Source: IMCC26077 sp964418325 (GTDB lineage: Bacteria; Actinomycetota; Actinomycetes; Nanopelagicales; Nanopelagicaceae). Taken from it: a DNA stretch of 64,000 bases. The translations under genes were made by a program, and so were the position numbers. Shown here in pieces: positions 36,118-44,962 of this stretch (positions within the stretch are counted from its first letter, which is position 1; each line of letters starts with the position of its first letter). A model generated the notes under the pieces. It saw only the letters and a program-made list of their open reading frames with translations, did not search any database and was not told the DNA's origin. Location of the stretch: positions 1 through 64,000 of the forward strand of contig CAYQLC010000004.1 in the NCBI GenBank assembly GCA_964418325.1, read 5' to 3'.

Positions 36118-38805
36118 ATGACCATGCAAACCCAAGCAACCAACCTACGCGGGGATGTGCGGCGGCTTGGTGAATTGTTGGGTCAGACTTTGGTGCGCCA
36201 AGAGGGTCAAGCGCTATTAGATCTAGTCGAATCTGTTCGCTTAGCCGTGCGCGAGGATTCACCGCTCGGTGCAAATATTTTAGAAAAAGTCGATGTTGCA
36301 GATAGCATCAAATTAGTTCGCGCTTTTAGTACCTATTTTCATCTCGCCAACATTGCAGAGCAGGTGCACCGGGCCAGAGCCTTATATGAAGGTCGAGTGA
36401 ATGGTCAGTCATGGTTACAACAAACATTCCACAAGATTGCAGATGCGAAGATCACACCAGAAGAGCTCGCCAGAGCTGTAGCAACGCTCTCAGTTCGACC
36501 GGTATTCACTGCGCATCCAACTGAAGCAGCGCGCCGCTCTGTTCTTAGCAAATTAGGGACCGTAGCGCACTTGCTCGATGAGAAAAATATACGAGAGCGT
36601 GACAAGAAATTAGCAGAGGCAATTGAGTTACTTTGGCAGACAGATGAGTTGAGACTTGAACAACCAGAACCACTTGATGAGGCAACTAATGCCTTGTACT
36701 ACTTGGATGACTTACATCGATATACGGTGCCTCAAGTCCTCGATGATTTCTCATTTGAGCTGTCGCAATACGGAATCGAACTAGATCCACTTGCGCGTCC
36801 GCTCTCCTTTGGAAGTTGGATTGGCGGAGATCGAGATGGGAATCCAAACGTCACGCCCACAATCACCGCCGAAACCATCACGCTTCAAGTTGGACATGCA
36901 GTACGAGTGCTCCTTGAGAAATTAGATGCGCTCCGACAATCTCTTTCAGTCTCTGCGAGAATTGCAGGAGCCAGCCCTGAGCTCTTGGCATCAATAGAAA
37001 AAGACCTTCAAAATCTTCCTGAATTCGAAGATCGATTTAAGCGGCTCAACGTCGAAGAGCCATATCGACTGAAAGCTACTGCGATTCGCCACAAATTAGT
37101 GTTGACTCAGAAAAGACATGCAAGCCGGGCCCCTCATGCTCCAGGCCGTGACTATGCAAATACTCAAGAACTCTTGGATGATCTTCTACTTATGCGGGAC
37201 TCACTCCTTGCGCATAAAGGTGAACTTATCGCTGCTGGTGAACTAGAGCAGATGATTAGAACTGCTTCTGCATTTGGATTAACCCATGCCACTCTTGATG
37301 TACGTGAGCACTCACAGCAACATCACCATGTGCTTAACCAGCACTTTGCTGCACACGGAATTAACAATTACCTTGAGTTAGATGAAGATTCTCAGCTTCA
37401 GCTTTTAATTTCCGAGTTGCAAAATAGTAGGCAGATCAATCGCGACAGCCTCGATGCGCGCGGCAAACAAACATTCGATACTTTTACGACAATCGGCGAG
37501 ATCATCGAAAAATTTGGTGATGAGGCGATTGAAAGTTACATAGTCTCGATGACTAAATCTGCTTGTGATCTGTTGGCTGCAGTGCTCCTTGCGGTGAAAG
37601 CTGGATTGGTCGATCTAGATTCGGGTAAGGCGCTGATTGGATTTGTGCCACTACTTGAAACGGTCGCTGAACTCCAAGCAGCAGATCGAATCGTGGGTCA
37701 ACTACTAGAAATCCCCGAATATCGACAGATTGTCGAACTACGCGGTGATATTCAAGAGGTAATGCTTGGCTATTCCGACTCAAACAAAGATGCAGGAATT
37801 ACGACCAGTCAATGGGAAATTCATCGAGCCCAACGAAAATTACGCGACCTCACCGGTAAATCAGGAATACATCTGCGAATATTCCATGGTCGTGGTGGTT
37901 CGGTCGGTCGCGGCGGTGGTCCTACCTACGATGCAATCTTGGCGTTGCCGTGGGGTTCACTAGCTGGTGAGATCAAGATGACTGAGCAGGGTGAGGTCAT
38001 TTCGGATAAGTATTCGCTGCCATCCCTGGCTCGTGAGAATGTTGAGTTAATTCTTGCAGCGGCACTAGAAGCCACTGTGTTAAATCGCGCACCCCGCCAG
38101 AGTGCACGCGATCTCTCTAATTGGGATTCATGTATGGATTTAGTCAGTAGCGCAGCTATGACCTGCTATCGAAAACTCGTAGACCATCCTGAATTACCAA
38201 AGTATTTCTATCAATCCACTCCAGTAGAGCAATTGGGTAACTTGTATCTTGGCTCTCGCCCTTCGCGACGACCAGATTCAGACGCTGGCCTCTCCGGATT
38301 ACGAGCGATTCCGTGGGTATTTGGTTGGACGCAGTCGCGTCAAATTGTTCCCGGGTGGTTCGGTGTCGGCAGCGGGCTCAAAGCTGCTCGTGAAAATGGA
38401 TCTGGCAAAATTCTTGATCAGATGTTCGATGAGTGGCATTTCTTCAAGACTTTTATTAGTAATGTTGAAATGACTCTCGCAAAAACAGACCTCCAGACAG
38501 CTGAACACTATGTGAATTCACTTGTCGATGATGAACTCAAACATTTCTTCGAAGAGATTAAGCGCGAGTACCAACTCACAGTCGATGAAATCTTGCTGCT
38601 CACCAAAAAAAGCGCGCTCTTGGGCGATCAACCGATTCTTGCGCAGACGCTCGCAATTCGCGATGTATATCTACGTCCGATGCAACTTCTCCAAGTCTCC
38701 CTACTTCAGCGGGTGCGAAATGGTGAAGAAGTCGATGGAATCCTCAATAGAGCCTTGCTTCTGACTATCAATGGAATCGCAGCTGGACTGCGTAATACCG
38801 GCTGA
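36118..38805 (+). CDS. ppc: Phosphoenolpyruvate carboxylase
   Basis: An anaplerotic enzyme that carboxylates PEP to oxaloacetate. The 895-aa protein has the catalytic histidine in VFTAHPTEAARRS (about residue 138), GSWIGGDRDGNPNVT, LGYSDSNKDAG and the glycine-rich GRGGSVGRGGGPTY loop, and ends LRNTG as usual. I start at MTMQTQATNL. It diverges from mfd with 137 bases between the starts, and converges with pth. Confidence 0.97.
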   Translation: MTMQTQATNLRGDVRRLGELLGQTLVRQEGQALLDLVESVRLAVREDSPLGANILEKVDVADSIKLVRAFSTYFHLANIAEQVHRARALYEGRVNGQSWLQQTFHKIADAKITPEELARAVATLSVRPVFTAHPTEAARRSVLSKLGTVAHLLDEKNIRERDKKLAEAIELLWQTDELRLEQPEPLDEATNALYYLDDLHRYTVPQVLDDFSFELSQYGIELDPLARPLSFGSWIGGDRDGNPNVTPTITAETITLQVGHAVRVLLEKLDALRQSLSVSARIAGASPELLASIEKDLQNLPEFEDRFKRLNVEEPYRLKATAIRHKLVLTQKRHASRAPHAPGRDYANTQELLDDLLLMRDSLLAHKGELIAAGELEQMIRTASAFGLTHATLDVREHSQQHHHVLNQHFAAHGINNYLELDEDSQLQLLISELQNSRQINRDSLDARGKQTFDTFTTIGEIIEKFGDEAIESYIVSMTKSACDLLAAVLLAVKAGLVDLDSGKALIGFVPLLETVAELQAADRIVGQLLEIPEYRQIVELRGDIQEVMLGYSDSNKDAGITTSQWEIHRAQRKLRDLTGKSGIHLRIFHGRGGSVGRGGGPTYDAILALPWGSLAGEIKMTEQGEVISDKYSLPSLARENVELILAAALEATVLNRAPRQSARDLSNWDSCMDLVSSAAMTCYRKLVDHPELPKYFYQSTPVEQLGNLYLGSRPSRRPDSDAGLSGLRAIPWVFGWTQSRQIVPGWFGVGSGLKAARENGSGKILDQMFDEWHFFKTFISNVEMTLAKTDLQTAEHYVNSLVDDELKHFFEEIKREYQLTVDEILLLTKKSALLGDQPILAQTLAIRDVYLRPMQLLQVSLLQRVRNGEEVDGILNRALLLTINGIAAGLRNTG

Positions 38806-38818
38806 CCCAGGCGAAATA

Positions 38819-39412
38819 TTACTTATTGAAGTTTTGTTGCGTTGCTTCAAGACCGTGCGATATCAACGACTCAATAGCATCGCAACCTCGCGCTACTAAG
38901 TCAGGCAGAATACGTTTTTCACTTCTACCAAAGTTATCTAAGACATAATCAGCAGTTTCTTGCTGAGTGGTTGGGCGACCTATCCCCATACGAAGCCGAA
39001 AGTAATCTGGAGAGCCGAGTGATTGCGTCAGTGATTTAAGCCCGTTGTGTCCATTATCTCCCCCGCCAACCTTCACTCGAATAGCTTCGAAGGGGATATC
39101 CAATTCATCATGTATTGCAATAACTTTCGAAGGCTCGCAATGGAAGTACTTTGCAAGTGGGGCGACCGCATTGCCAGAGTCATTCATATAAGTCTGTGGC
39201 TTGACGATTATCAAACGTGGCGCCTCTGCACCGAAACCGATTCGCACTTCGGTAACTAACGCTCGATACTTATTGGCGTTAAACTTTCCATCAAATCGCG
39301 CTGCCAATGCATCAGCGACCATAAATCCGATGTTATGGCGAGTGGATGAATATTTCTCGCCTGGATTACCTAGTCCAACGACTAGCCATGAGTTCGACCC
39401 GTTGATAGTCAT
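38819..39412 (-). CDS. pth: Peptidyl-tRNA hydrolase
   Basis: Pth recycles peptidyl-tRNA released from stalled ribosomes. The 197-aa protein has LVVGLGNPGEKYSSTRHNIGF with the catalytic histidine, KPQTYMNDSGNAV and HDELDIPFEAIRVKVGGGDNGHNGLKS split by short spacing. It lies 29 bases after rplY, the standard glmU-prs-rplY-pth order. Confidence 0.97.
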   Translation of the reverse strand: MTINGSNSWLVVGLGNPGEKYSSTRHNIGFMVADALAARFDGKFNANKYRALVTEVRIGFGAEAPRLIIVKPQTYMNDSGNAVAPLAKYFHCEPSKVIAIHDELDIPFEAIRVKVGGGDNGHNGLKSLTQSLGSPDYFRLRMGIGRPTTQQETADYVLDNFGRSEKRILPDLVARGCDAIESLISHGLEATQQNFNK

Positions 39413-39441
39413 GGCTAGCTCGTGACAAATCTAGCTATGAA

Positions 39442-40074
39442 TTAACTCTTTGCAGCTGCTTCGCCTGCAGCGCCTTCAGCGGCAGCGCCTTCAGCGGCAG
39501 CGCCTTCAGCGGCAGGGGCAGCAGTGACCTCTTCGACTGCAGCACGTACGCTCAAGTGCACAACAATCATCTTTGGATCGCTGATCAAAGTTACGCCATC
39601 TGGGAGTTTTACATCAGCTGCATAGAGAGAATCTCCAGCAACTAATCCTTCCATATCAAGCTCTAGGTGAGCTGGAATCGAGGTCGCTTCTACCTCAACC
39701 TCAATGGAGTTATGGACGTGCTCCAAGATTCCATCCTGATCGTACTTTCCAAAGGTATGGACTGGAACCGAAACAACGACGCGCTCTCCACGACGTACCA
39801 AAATCAAATCGATGTGTTCCAGAGTGCCTTTGATTGGATCGCGAACGACAGATTTAGGAAGGGTCAACTCCACTTGTGAACCTAGATCTATGTCGAGCAA
39901 CACGTTGGAGGTTTTCAATGCGACGCCAACTTCACGAGCAGGTAGCGCGATATGAATGGGCTTCTCGCCATGGCCATAAATGACTGCAGGCACTAAACCA
40001 TCTCGACGAGCGCGACGAGCGGCGCCCTTTCCAAATTCAGAGCGAACCTTCGCGGCAATCTTTATTTCGGCCAT
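39442..40074 (-). CDS. rplY: 50S ribosomal protein L25/general stress protein Ctc
   Basis: L25 binds 5S rRNA. The 210-aa protein is the long Ctc type, with an N-terminal L25 domain (FGKGAARRARRDGLVPAVIYG) and a C-terminal beta domain, followed by an Ala/Glu/Gly repeat tail. The tail is encoded by a 15-bp tandem repeat (separate entry). It lies between prs and pth. Confidence 0.96.
   Translation of the reverse strand: MAEIKIAAKVRSEFGKGAARRARRDGLVPAVIYGHGEKPIHIALPAREVGVALKTSNVLLDIDLGSQVELTLPKSVVRDPIKGTLEHIDLILVRRGERVVVSVPVHTFGKYDQDGILEHVHNSIEVEVEATSIPAHLELDMEGLVAGDSLYAADVKLPDGVTLISDPKMIVVHLSVRAAVEEVTAAPAAEGAAAEGAAAEGAAGEAAAKS
39467..39511. repeat. Three 15-bp tandem repeats in the 3' end of rplY
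   Basis: The unit GCAGCGCCTTCAGCG occurs three times without mismatch and encodes the AAEGA-type tail of L25. The 15-bp length keeps the frame, so copy-number change would lengthen or shorten the tail by five residues. Confidence 0.92.
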
Positions 40075-40224
40075 CTATTCCCCCACTGTTCTCGGTGTAT
40101 CACCGGCAAGACATGAGGCAGGCCCTAGAGCTAGCCGTCGATGACGGGAATTTTTATCCCCTCGCCGGAAGGGTGGAAGCCTAACCCAGATGGCTCGGGT
40201 TTGAAAAATCCCCCCAGTTCAGGG
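40075..40224 (-). promoter_or_regulatory. Spacer between prs and rplY with inverted repeats
   Basis: There is no gene in this 150-base spacer. On the minus strand CCTAACCC at the prs stop codon can pair with GGGTTAGG about 34 bases later, with a GGGG/CCC-type hairpin inside the loop. A CGGTG-ATA-CACCG hairpin lies about 20 bases before the rplY start. A leader that regulates rplY or a weak terminator of prs is possible; I cannot decide. Confidence 0.35.
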
Positions 40225-41205
40225 TTAGGAGTGGCCGTCGAAGAGGCTGGTAACCGAACCGTCTTCAAAGACCTCACGAATCGCCCGAGCCAGCAGTGGC
40301 GCAATAGAGAGAACGGTCAAGCGATCGAAGCGGGACTCCTCGGGAATTGGCAAGGTGTTGGTAACTACTACCTCACTTACCCGCGAATTCTTTAATCGAT
40401 CTATAGCCGGACCAGATAGGACTGCATGTGTAGAGGCAACAATAACTTCGCGCGCACCCTCATCAAAGAGCGCATCAACCGCCTTAGTAATTGTTCCTGC
40501 AGTATCAATCATGTCGTCGATGACAACGCAGGTCTGCCCTGAGACATCACCAACAACACGACCAGTCTTCGACTCATTGGGAATTCGTGGGTCGCGCGTT
40601 TTATGTATGAAGGCAATCGGACAACCGCCAAGAAGATCTGACCAACGCTCTGCAACTCGTACTCGTCCAGAGTCGGGAGAGACAATTGTCAAACGTGAGC
40701 GATCTACTTTGCTACCGACATAGTTTGCCAGCAGTGGAAGTGCGAAGAGATGATCCACTGGACCATCGAAAAATCCTTGAATCTGAGAGGTATGCAAGTC
40801 AACGACCATTAATCGATCTGCACCGGCAGTCTTGAAGAGATCAGCCATCAAACGGGCAGAGATTGGTTCGCGACCACGATGCTTCTTATCTTGACGTGCA
40901 TAGCCGTAGAAAGGAGCAATTACCGTGATGCGTTTGGCCGAAGCTCGTTTAAGAGCATCGACCATGATGAGTTGTTCCATGATGTGTTTATTAACTGGCG
41001 TTGCATGGCTCTGAATGACAAAAGCATCGCAGCCGCGAACGCTCTCTTCGAAACGAACAAAAATTTCACCATTTGCGAAATCATAAGCAGAAGTTGGCGT
41101 GAGTGGGATTCCTAACTCGTCACCGACCTCTTGGGCCAACTCGGGGAAAGCGCGACCAGTAAATAGTCGAAGACGTTTCTCAGAGGAGAGTCGGATTTCG
41201 CTCAC
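40225..41205 (-). CDS. prs: Ribose-phosphate pyrophosphokinase
   Basis: The enzyme makes PRPP from ribose 5-phosphate and ATP for nucleotide, His and Trp synthesis. The 326-aa protein has YGYARQDKKHRGREPIS (ATP/flexible loop), DRLMVVDLHTSQIQGFF and the PRPP loop VVIDDMIDTAGT. I choose a GTG start (SEIRLSSEKRLRLFTGRA) with AGGAG just upstream, eight bases after the glmU stop; the longer frame start would overlap glmU. Confidence 0.95.
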   Translation of the reverse strand: MSEIRLSSEKRLRLFTGRAFPELAQEVGDELGIPLTPTSAYDFANGEIFVRFEESVRGCDAFVIQSHATPVNKHIMEQLIMVDALKRASAKRITVIAPFYGYARQDKKHRGREPISARLMADLFKTAGADRLMVVDLHTSQIQGFFDGPVDHLFALPLLANYVGSKVDRSRLTIVSPDSGRVRVAERWSDLLGGCPIAFIHKTRDPRIPNESKTGRVVGDVSGQTCVVIDDMIDTAGTITKAVDALFDEGAREVIVASTHAVLSGPAIDRLKNSRVSEVVVTNTLPIPEESRFDRLTVLSIAPLLARAIREVFEDGSVTSLFDGHS

Positions 41206-41212
41206 TTCGCTC

Positions 41213-42649
41213 CTAGTTTTTCTCACTCGCTCGATCTGCAGCTTTTGCAGAGTCGCTACCTGCCCGCTTACGCCCTACCCACCCGAGAATATTCCGTTGT
41301 TGCCCTCTTCCCACGCCCATTGCCCCGGGTGGCACATTTTCTGTTATTGCCGAACCCGCTGCGGTATATGCCCCATCGCCGACTTCGACCGGCGCGATCA
41401 GGATGTTGTCGCTACCGATACGGACATGGTCGCCAATAACCGTCTGATGCTTAGCCTCTCCGTCATAGTTGGCGGTGATGGTCCCGGCCCCGATATTGCT
41501 CTCGATTCCAATCGTGGCATCACCTATATAGGAGAGGTGCGGAACCTTAGAGCCGGCACCAATCGTGGAATTCTTGACCTCGACAAATGAACCCACCTTC
41601 GCCCCATCCCCTAAGTGCGCCCCTGGACGCAAGAAGGAATAGGGGCCTACGTGCGCATGGCGACCGATAGTCGCGCCATCACATTCAGACTTTGTTACCA
41701 CTGCATCAGAGCCAACGGTGCAATTGAGAAGGCGGGTATCAGGGCCGATGAGGCTACCCCGTCCAATCGTGCTTACTCCTTCAATCTGGCATCCAGGTTT
41801 AATGGTGACATCGGGTTCGATGGTCACGGTGACATCCACAAATGTCGTTGGTGGATCAATCAATGTGACTCCGGAGGTCATCAATTCAAGATTAATTCGA
41901 TCGCGCATTATTGCCGTTGCCTCGGCAAGTTGAATTCGATCGTTGACGCCTAAAATCTCGAAGTAATCTTGAGCTACAACTGGGATAACTTTCTTGCCGC
42001 TCGCCCGAATTACTTCGATTACATCAGTTAAATACTCTTCATTCTGAGAATTGTTCGGTTTTATCTCGGCGAGCGCCGACTTGAGAGCCTTCGCATTAAA
42101 TGCATATATACTCGAGTTGATTTCATGAACGTCACGTTCATCATCTGTTGCATCTTTATCCTCAACAATTCGTAAGATACCGTTATCAGAATCTCGGATG
42201 ACTCTGCCATATCCTCGAGGGTCATCAACATCGGCAGTGAGCACTGCCGCCCCTGTATTGGCGCTCTGGCATACCTCTGCTAATTCGTTAAGCCTCTGGC
42301 CGGTGATCAATGGTGCATCACCTGCAACTACTACAACTATCGCCTCGTCGGGAACATCAATCTTGTCCAGCGCAATCCGCACTGCGTGACCTGTGCCTCC
42401 GCGCCGTTCTTGCAAGACTGTTTTTATGGAACTGTCATATCGCGCAACTTCTGCAATAACCTGATCACTCTGTGCGCCTACGACAACAACCCGTTGCTGT
42501 ACAGCGAGCGATTGCGTTGCGGTGAGAACGTGGCCAATCAAAGTTCTACCTAGTATCGAGTGAAGAACCTTCGGCACATCCGAGCGCATTCGTGTGCCTT
42601 CTCCTGCAGCAAGGAGAATCGCAATGTGGTGCGGTCGGTTCGGCGCCAT
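41213..42649 (-). CDS. glmU: Bifunctional UDP-GlcNAc pyrophosphorylase/GlcN-1-P acetyltransferase
   Basis: GlmU makes UDP-GlcNAc for the cell wall. The 478-aa protein has the nucleotidyltransferase motif ILLAAGEGTRMRSDVPKVLH, the GDAPLITG metal site, and a C-terminal left-handed beta-helix with hexapeptide repeats, including PHLSYIGDATIG and NIGAGTITANYDG. I start at MAPNRPHHIAI. The gene lies about 70 bases after tRNA-Gln on the same strand. Confidence 0.96.
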   Translation of the reverse strand: MAPNRPHHIAILLAAGEGTRMRSDVPKVLHSILGRTLIGHVLTATQSLAVQQRVVVVGAQSDQVIAEVARYDSSIKTVLQERRGGTGHAVRIALDKIDVPDEAIVVVVAGDAPLITGQRLNELAEVCQSANTGAAVLTADVDDPRGYGRVIRDSDNGILRIVEDKDATDDERDVHEINSSIYAFNAKALKSALAEIKPNNSQNEEYLTDVIEVIRASGKKVIPVVAQDYFEILGVNDRIQLAEATAIMRDRINLELMTSGVTLIDPPTTFVDVTVTIEPDVTIKPGCQIEGVSTIGRGSLIGPDTRLLNCTVGSDAVVTKSECDGATIGRHAHVGPYSFLRPGAHLGDGAKVGSFVEVKNSTIGAGSKVPHLSYIGDATIGIESNIGAGTITANYDGEAKHQTVIGDHVRIGSDNILIAPVEVGDGAYTAAGSAITENVPPGAMGVGRGQQRNILGWVGRKRAGSDSAKAADRASEKN

Positions 42650-42716
42650 TGGAAGGCGAACTCCCTCCTTGCACATTCGGAGCCGCTATCTCGTCCTATG
42701 ACTGGCGGCTGGTGCG

Positions 42717-42788
42717 CTCCGCCACCTGGTATCGATCCAGGACCCTGGGCTTCAAAGGCCCATGTGCTAGCCACTACACCATGGCGGA
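42717..42788 (-). tRNA. tRNA-Gln (anticodon TTG) with unusual T-loop
   Basis: A 72-nt cloverleaf: acceptor TCCGCCA/TGGCGGA, D-stem GTGT/GCAC, anticodon stem TGGGC/GCCCA around CTTTGAA, T-stem CCTGG/CCAGG, discriminator G. The T-loop reads ATCGATA, so position 54 is A instead of the near-universal T and position 60 is also A. It precedes glmU. CCA is not encoded. Confidence 0.92.
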
Positions 42789-42865
42789 ACCCGTATTCTC
42801 TCGCATTTTCGACCCGGTTTCGACCAGCCTTTATTTCGATAGGCCCGCCACTACCCTTGGTCGAC

Positions 42866-43534
42866 ATGAGCGCGCCCTCGACTGCAGATACTCCCGCTTC
42901 CGGGGGTAATCGCACCCGGATGAGTAGCGCTGCACGTCGCGAGCAGATCATCGCGACCGCAGTTCAGGTCTTTGCCGAAAGTGGCGTCGAAGGGACGAGC
43001 GTTGAGGAGTTGGCAGCCAATGCTGGTGTCTCCAAGCCGCTGATCTACGAGCACTTCGGCAGCAAAGAGGGGCTGTATGCCGTCGTAGTAGACCGAGAGA
43101 TGCGCGCGTTGCTCGAGATGATTTCGAGCACCTTGGAAACTGGCCGACCTCGAGTGCGAGCTGAGCGCGCGGCCCTTGCCTTCCTTACCTATATCGAAAC
43201 TCGAAGTGACGGCTTTCGATTATTGGTGCGGAATTCACCCGTGGGTGGGCAAAGTGGATCTTTTGCAACGCTGTTGAGTGAAGTTGCCTCTCAAGTCGAA
43301 CATATTTTCATCGAAGAATTAGGTGCACGTGGATTTGATGGCGAGATGGCACCCATGTATGCATCAATGCTCGTTGGGATGGTCGCGCTGACCGGCCAAT
43401 GGTGGCTGGATGCGCGATCATTTACTAGAGAAGAGGTTGCAGCTCACATTGTGAACCTCGCATGGAACGGTCTAAGTGATTTAGAGATCAAACCACGACT
43501 CTCATTTGAAGGTCGAAGAAAAAATGAGCGATAG
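42866..43534 (+). CDS. TetR family transcriptional regulator
   Basis: A 222-aa regulator. The N-terminal helix-turn-helix reads RREQIIATAVQVFAESGVEG and then VEELAANAGVSKPLIYEHFG. A ligand-binding alpha-helical domain follows. The start may be the ATG used here or a later in-frame ATG at 42920 (MSSAARREQ). A -10-like TACCCT nine bases upstream could give a near-leaderless mRNA. It overlaps the next gene, a MarR regulator, by 11 bases. The target is unknown. Confidence 0.9.
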   Translation: MSAPSTADTPASGGNRTRMSSAARREQIIATAVQVFAESGVEGTSVEELAANAGVSKPLIYEHFGSKEGLYAVVVDREMRALLEMISSTLETGRPRVRAERAALAFLTYIETRSDGFRLLVRNSPVGGQSGSFATLLSEVASQVEHIFIEELGARGFDGEMAPMYASMLVGMVALTGQWWLDARSFTREEVAAHIVNLAWNGLSDLEIKPRLSFEGRRKNER

Positions 43535-44051
43535 TTCGAATTATCAAGGCCTCCGAAAAGATGAAGTAGCAGAGTTAGTTTCTGCTTGGCGACGCGAGCG
43601 ACCCGATCTTGATGTTGCCCCGCTAGAAGTATTGAGTCGAGTTACCAGACTTGCTCGACAACTAGATATTGCAAGACGAGCAGCATTTGCCCAGCATGGG
43701 TTGGAGACGTGGGGTTTTGATGTGTTGGCAGCTCTTCGTCGTGCAGGGGCTCCGTATCAACTTACTCCTGGCCAATTGATTCATGAGAATCTAGTAACAA
43801 GTGGAACAGTAACTAATCGTTTAGATCGATTGGAAAGTGATGGCTTGCTCGCTCGCCATCCTGATCCATCAGATGGAAGAGGCACGCTAGTTCGCATCAC
43901 TGAGAAAGGAATCAAAGTGGTCGATGCTGCTCTTGTTGATCTGCTCAATAGAGAGAAAGAGCTTCTCAAATCATTGAAGAGTGGTGAGCGAGATGAATTG
44001 GCTGGGTACTTAAGTCGCATGCTCGAACATATTGAGAGCGCTAATCAATAA
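43524..44051 (+). CDS. MarR family transcriptional regulator
   Basis: A 175-aa winged-helix regulator. The recognition region TSGTVTNRLDRLESDGLLAR and the wing HPDPSDGRGTLVRIT are canonical MarR. The start is the ATG of MSDSSNYQG inside the end of the TetR gene. Two one-component regulators in overlapping genes suggest coordinated expression. Its 3' end overlaps the convergent ispE by 11 bases. Confidence 0.92.
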   Translation: MSDSSNYQGLRKDEVAELVSAWRRERPDLDVAPLEVLSRVTRLARQLDIARRAAFAQHGLETWGFDVLAALRRAGAPYQLTPGQLIHENLVTSGTVTNRLDRLESDGLLARHPDPSDGRGTLVRITEKGIKVVDAALVDLLNREKELLKSLKSGERDELAGYLSRMLEHIESANQ

Positions 44052-44949
44052 CTTTTGGCCCTCCAACAGGGCTTTGAGCTCTACCTAATTGTGAAACTGC
44101 GCCCGTCGATGAGAGCGCTACCGCAAGATCTATCGATGCTTCCTCGCTCTTAGCCAAGAACGCCACGGTAGGGCCCGAACCGGATACCAGCGCTCCAACT
44201 GCGCCCGAATCCATGCCTGCCGAGAGGGCCAACTTGAGAGCTGGACGAAGCGAGCATGCTGCAGGCTGTAAGTCATTGACGAGAGACTTTCCCAGCGCGA
44301 GCGCATCGCCACTACTCAAAGCATGCATGAGTTCTTCGCTCACTCGTGGTTGTCGTTGCGCGAAGCCTTGACGGAGTCGATCACACTCTTCATACACCGC
44401 CGGAGTGGATAACCCCTGTGATGAAAAGGCGAGCACCCAGTGAAAAGTACCGCGAGCAAGCGCAGGAGTCAGGCGATCACCGCGTCCGGTTCCTACTGCA
44501 GTTCCACCAGTAAGCGAAAATGGCACATCACTTCCTAATTGGCGGGCCATTGCAATTAAATCATCTTTGCTCATCTTGGTCTCGTACAGCGCATCTAGCG
44601 CTACCAGCACCCCAGCAGCATTTGCGCTGCCACCAGCCATTCCACCGGCAATCGGAATCTGTTTTTTTATTGTGATCACAAGATCTAAGGGAACCTTCTT
44701 GCGTTGTGCAAACAACTGCGCCGCCTTGTATGCAAGATTTTTATTATTCGTAGGCAAGTTGGCAATATGCGGATTTTCACCGGTGAAGTGGAGCGTTATT
44801 CCAGAACCACTCTCTCCAGCATCAACATGGATTTCGTCGTAAAGCGATACTGCTTGAAAGACCGTGGCGAGGTCGTGATACCCATCATCACCTTTTGCCC
44901 CCACCGATAACTGCAAATTGATTTTTGCAGGGGCTTTCACCAGAGTCAT
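44041..44949 (-). CDS. ispE: 4-diphosphocytidyl-2-C-methyl-D-erythritol kinase
   Basis: A GHMP kinase of the MEP isoprenoid pathway. The 302-aa protein starts MTLVKAPAKINLQLSVG and has the ATP-binding loop PIAGGMAGGSANAAG near residues 95-110 and a C-terminal VSGSGPTVAFL motif. It follows rsmA by 13 bases in the metG-tatD-rsmA-ispE order. Its product feeds the precursors used by the cis-prenyltransferase at 19 kb. Confidence 0.96.
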   Translation of the reverse strand: MTLVKAPAKINLQLSVGAKGDDGYHDLATVFQAVSLYDEIHVDAGESGSGITLHFTGENPHIANLPTNNKNLAYKAAQLFAQRKKVPLDLVITIKKQIPIAGGMAGGSANAAGVLVALDALYETKMSKDDLIAMARQLGSDVPFSLTGGTAVGTGRGDRLTPALARGTFHWVLAFSSQGLSTPAVYEECDRLRQGFAQRQPRVSEELMHALSSGDALALGKSLVNDLQPAACSLRPALKLALSAGMDSGAVGALVSGSGPTVAFLAKSEEASIDLAVALSSTGAVSQLGRAQSPVGGPKVID

Positions 44950-44962
44950 GGTTCTACCCTAT

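Noticed and set aside
35981..36274. 98-codon N-terminal extension of Mfd
   Set aside because: It would overlap the divergent ppc gene, and family members start near MTSGTSHLSELL, where a ribosome-binding site is present.
42560..42865. 102-codon N-terminal extension of the TetR frame
   Set aside because: It runs across the glmU start and tRNA-Gln and shows no domain. The TetR helix-turn-helix begins only after the ATG at 42866.
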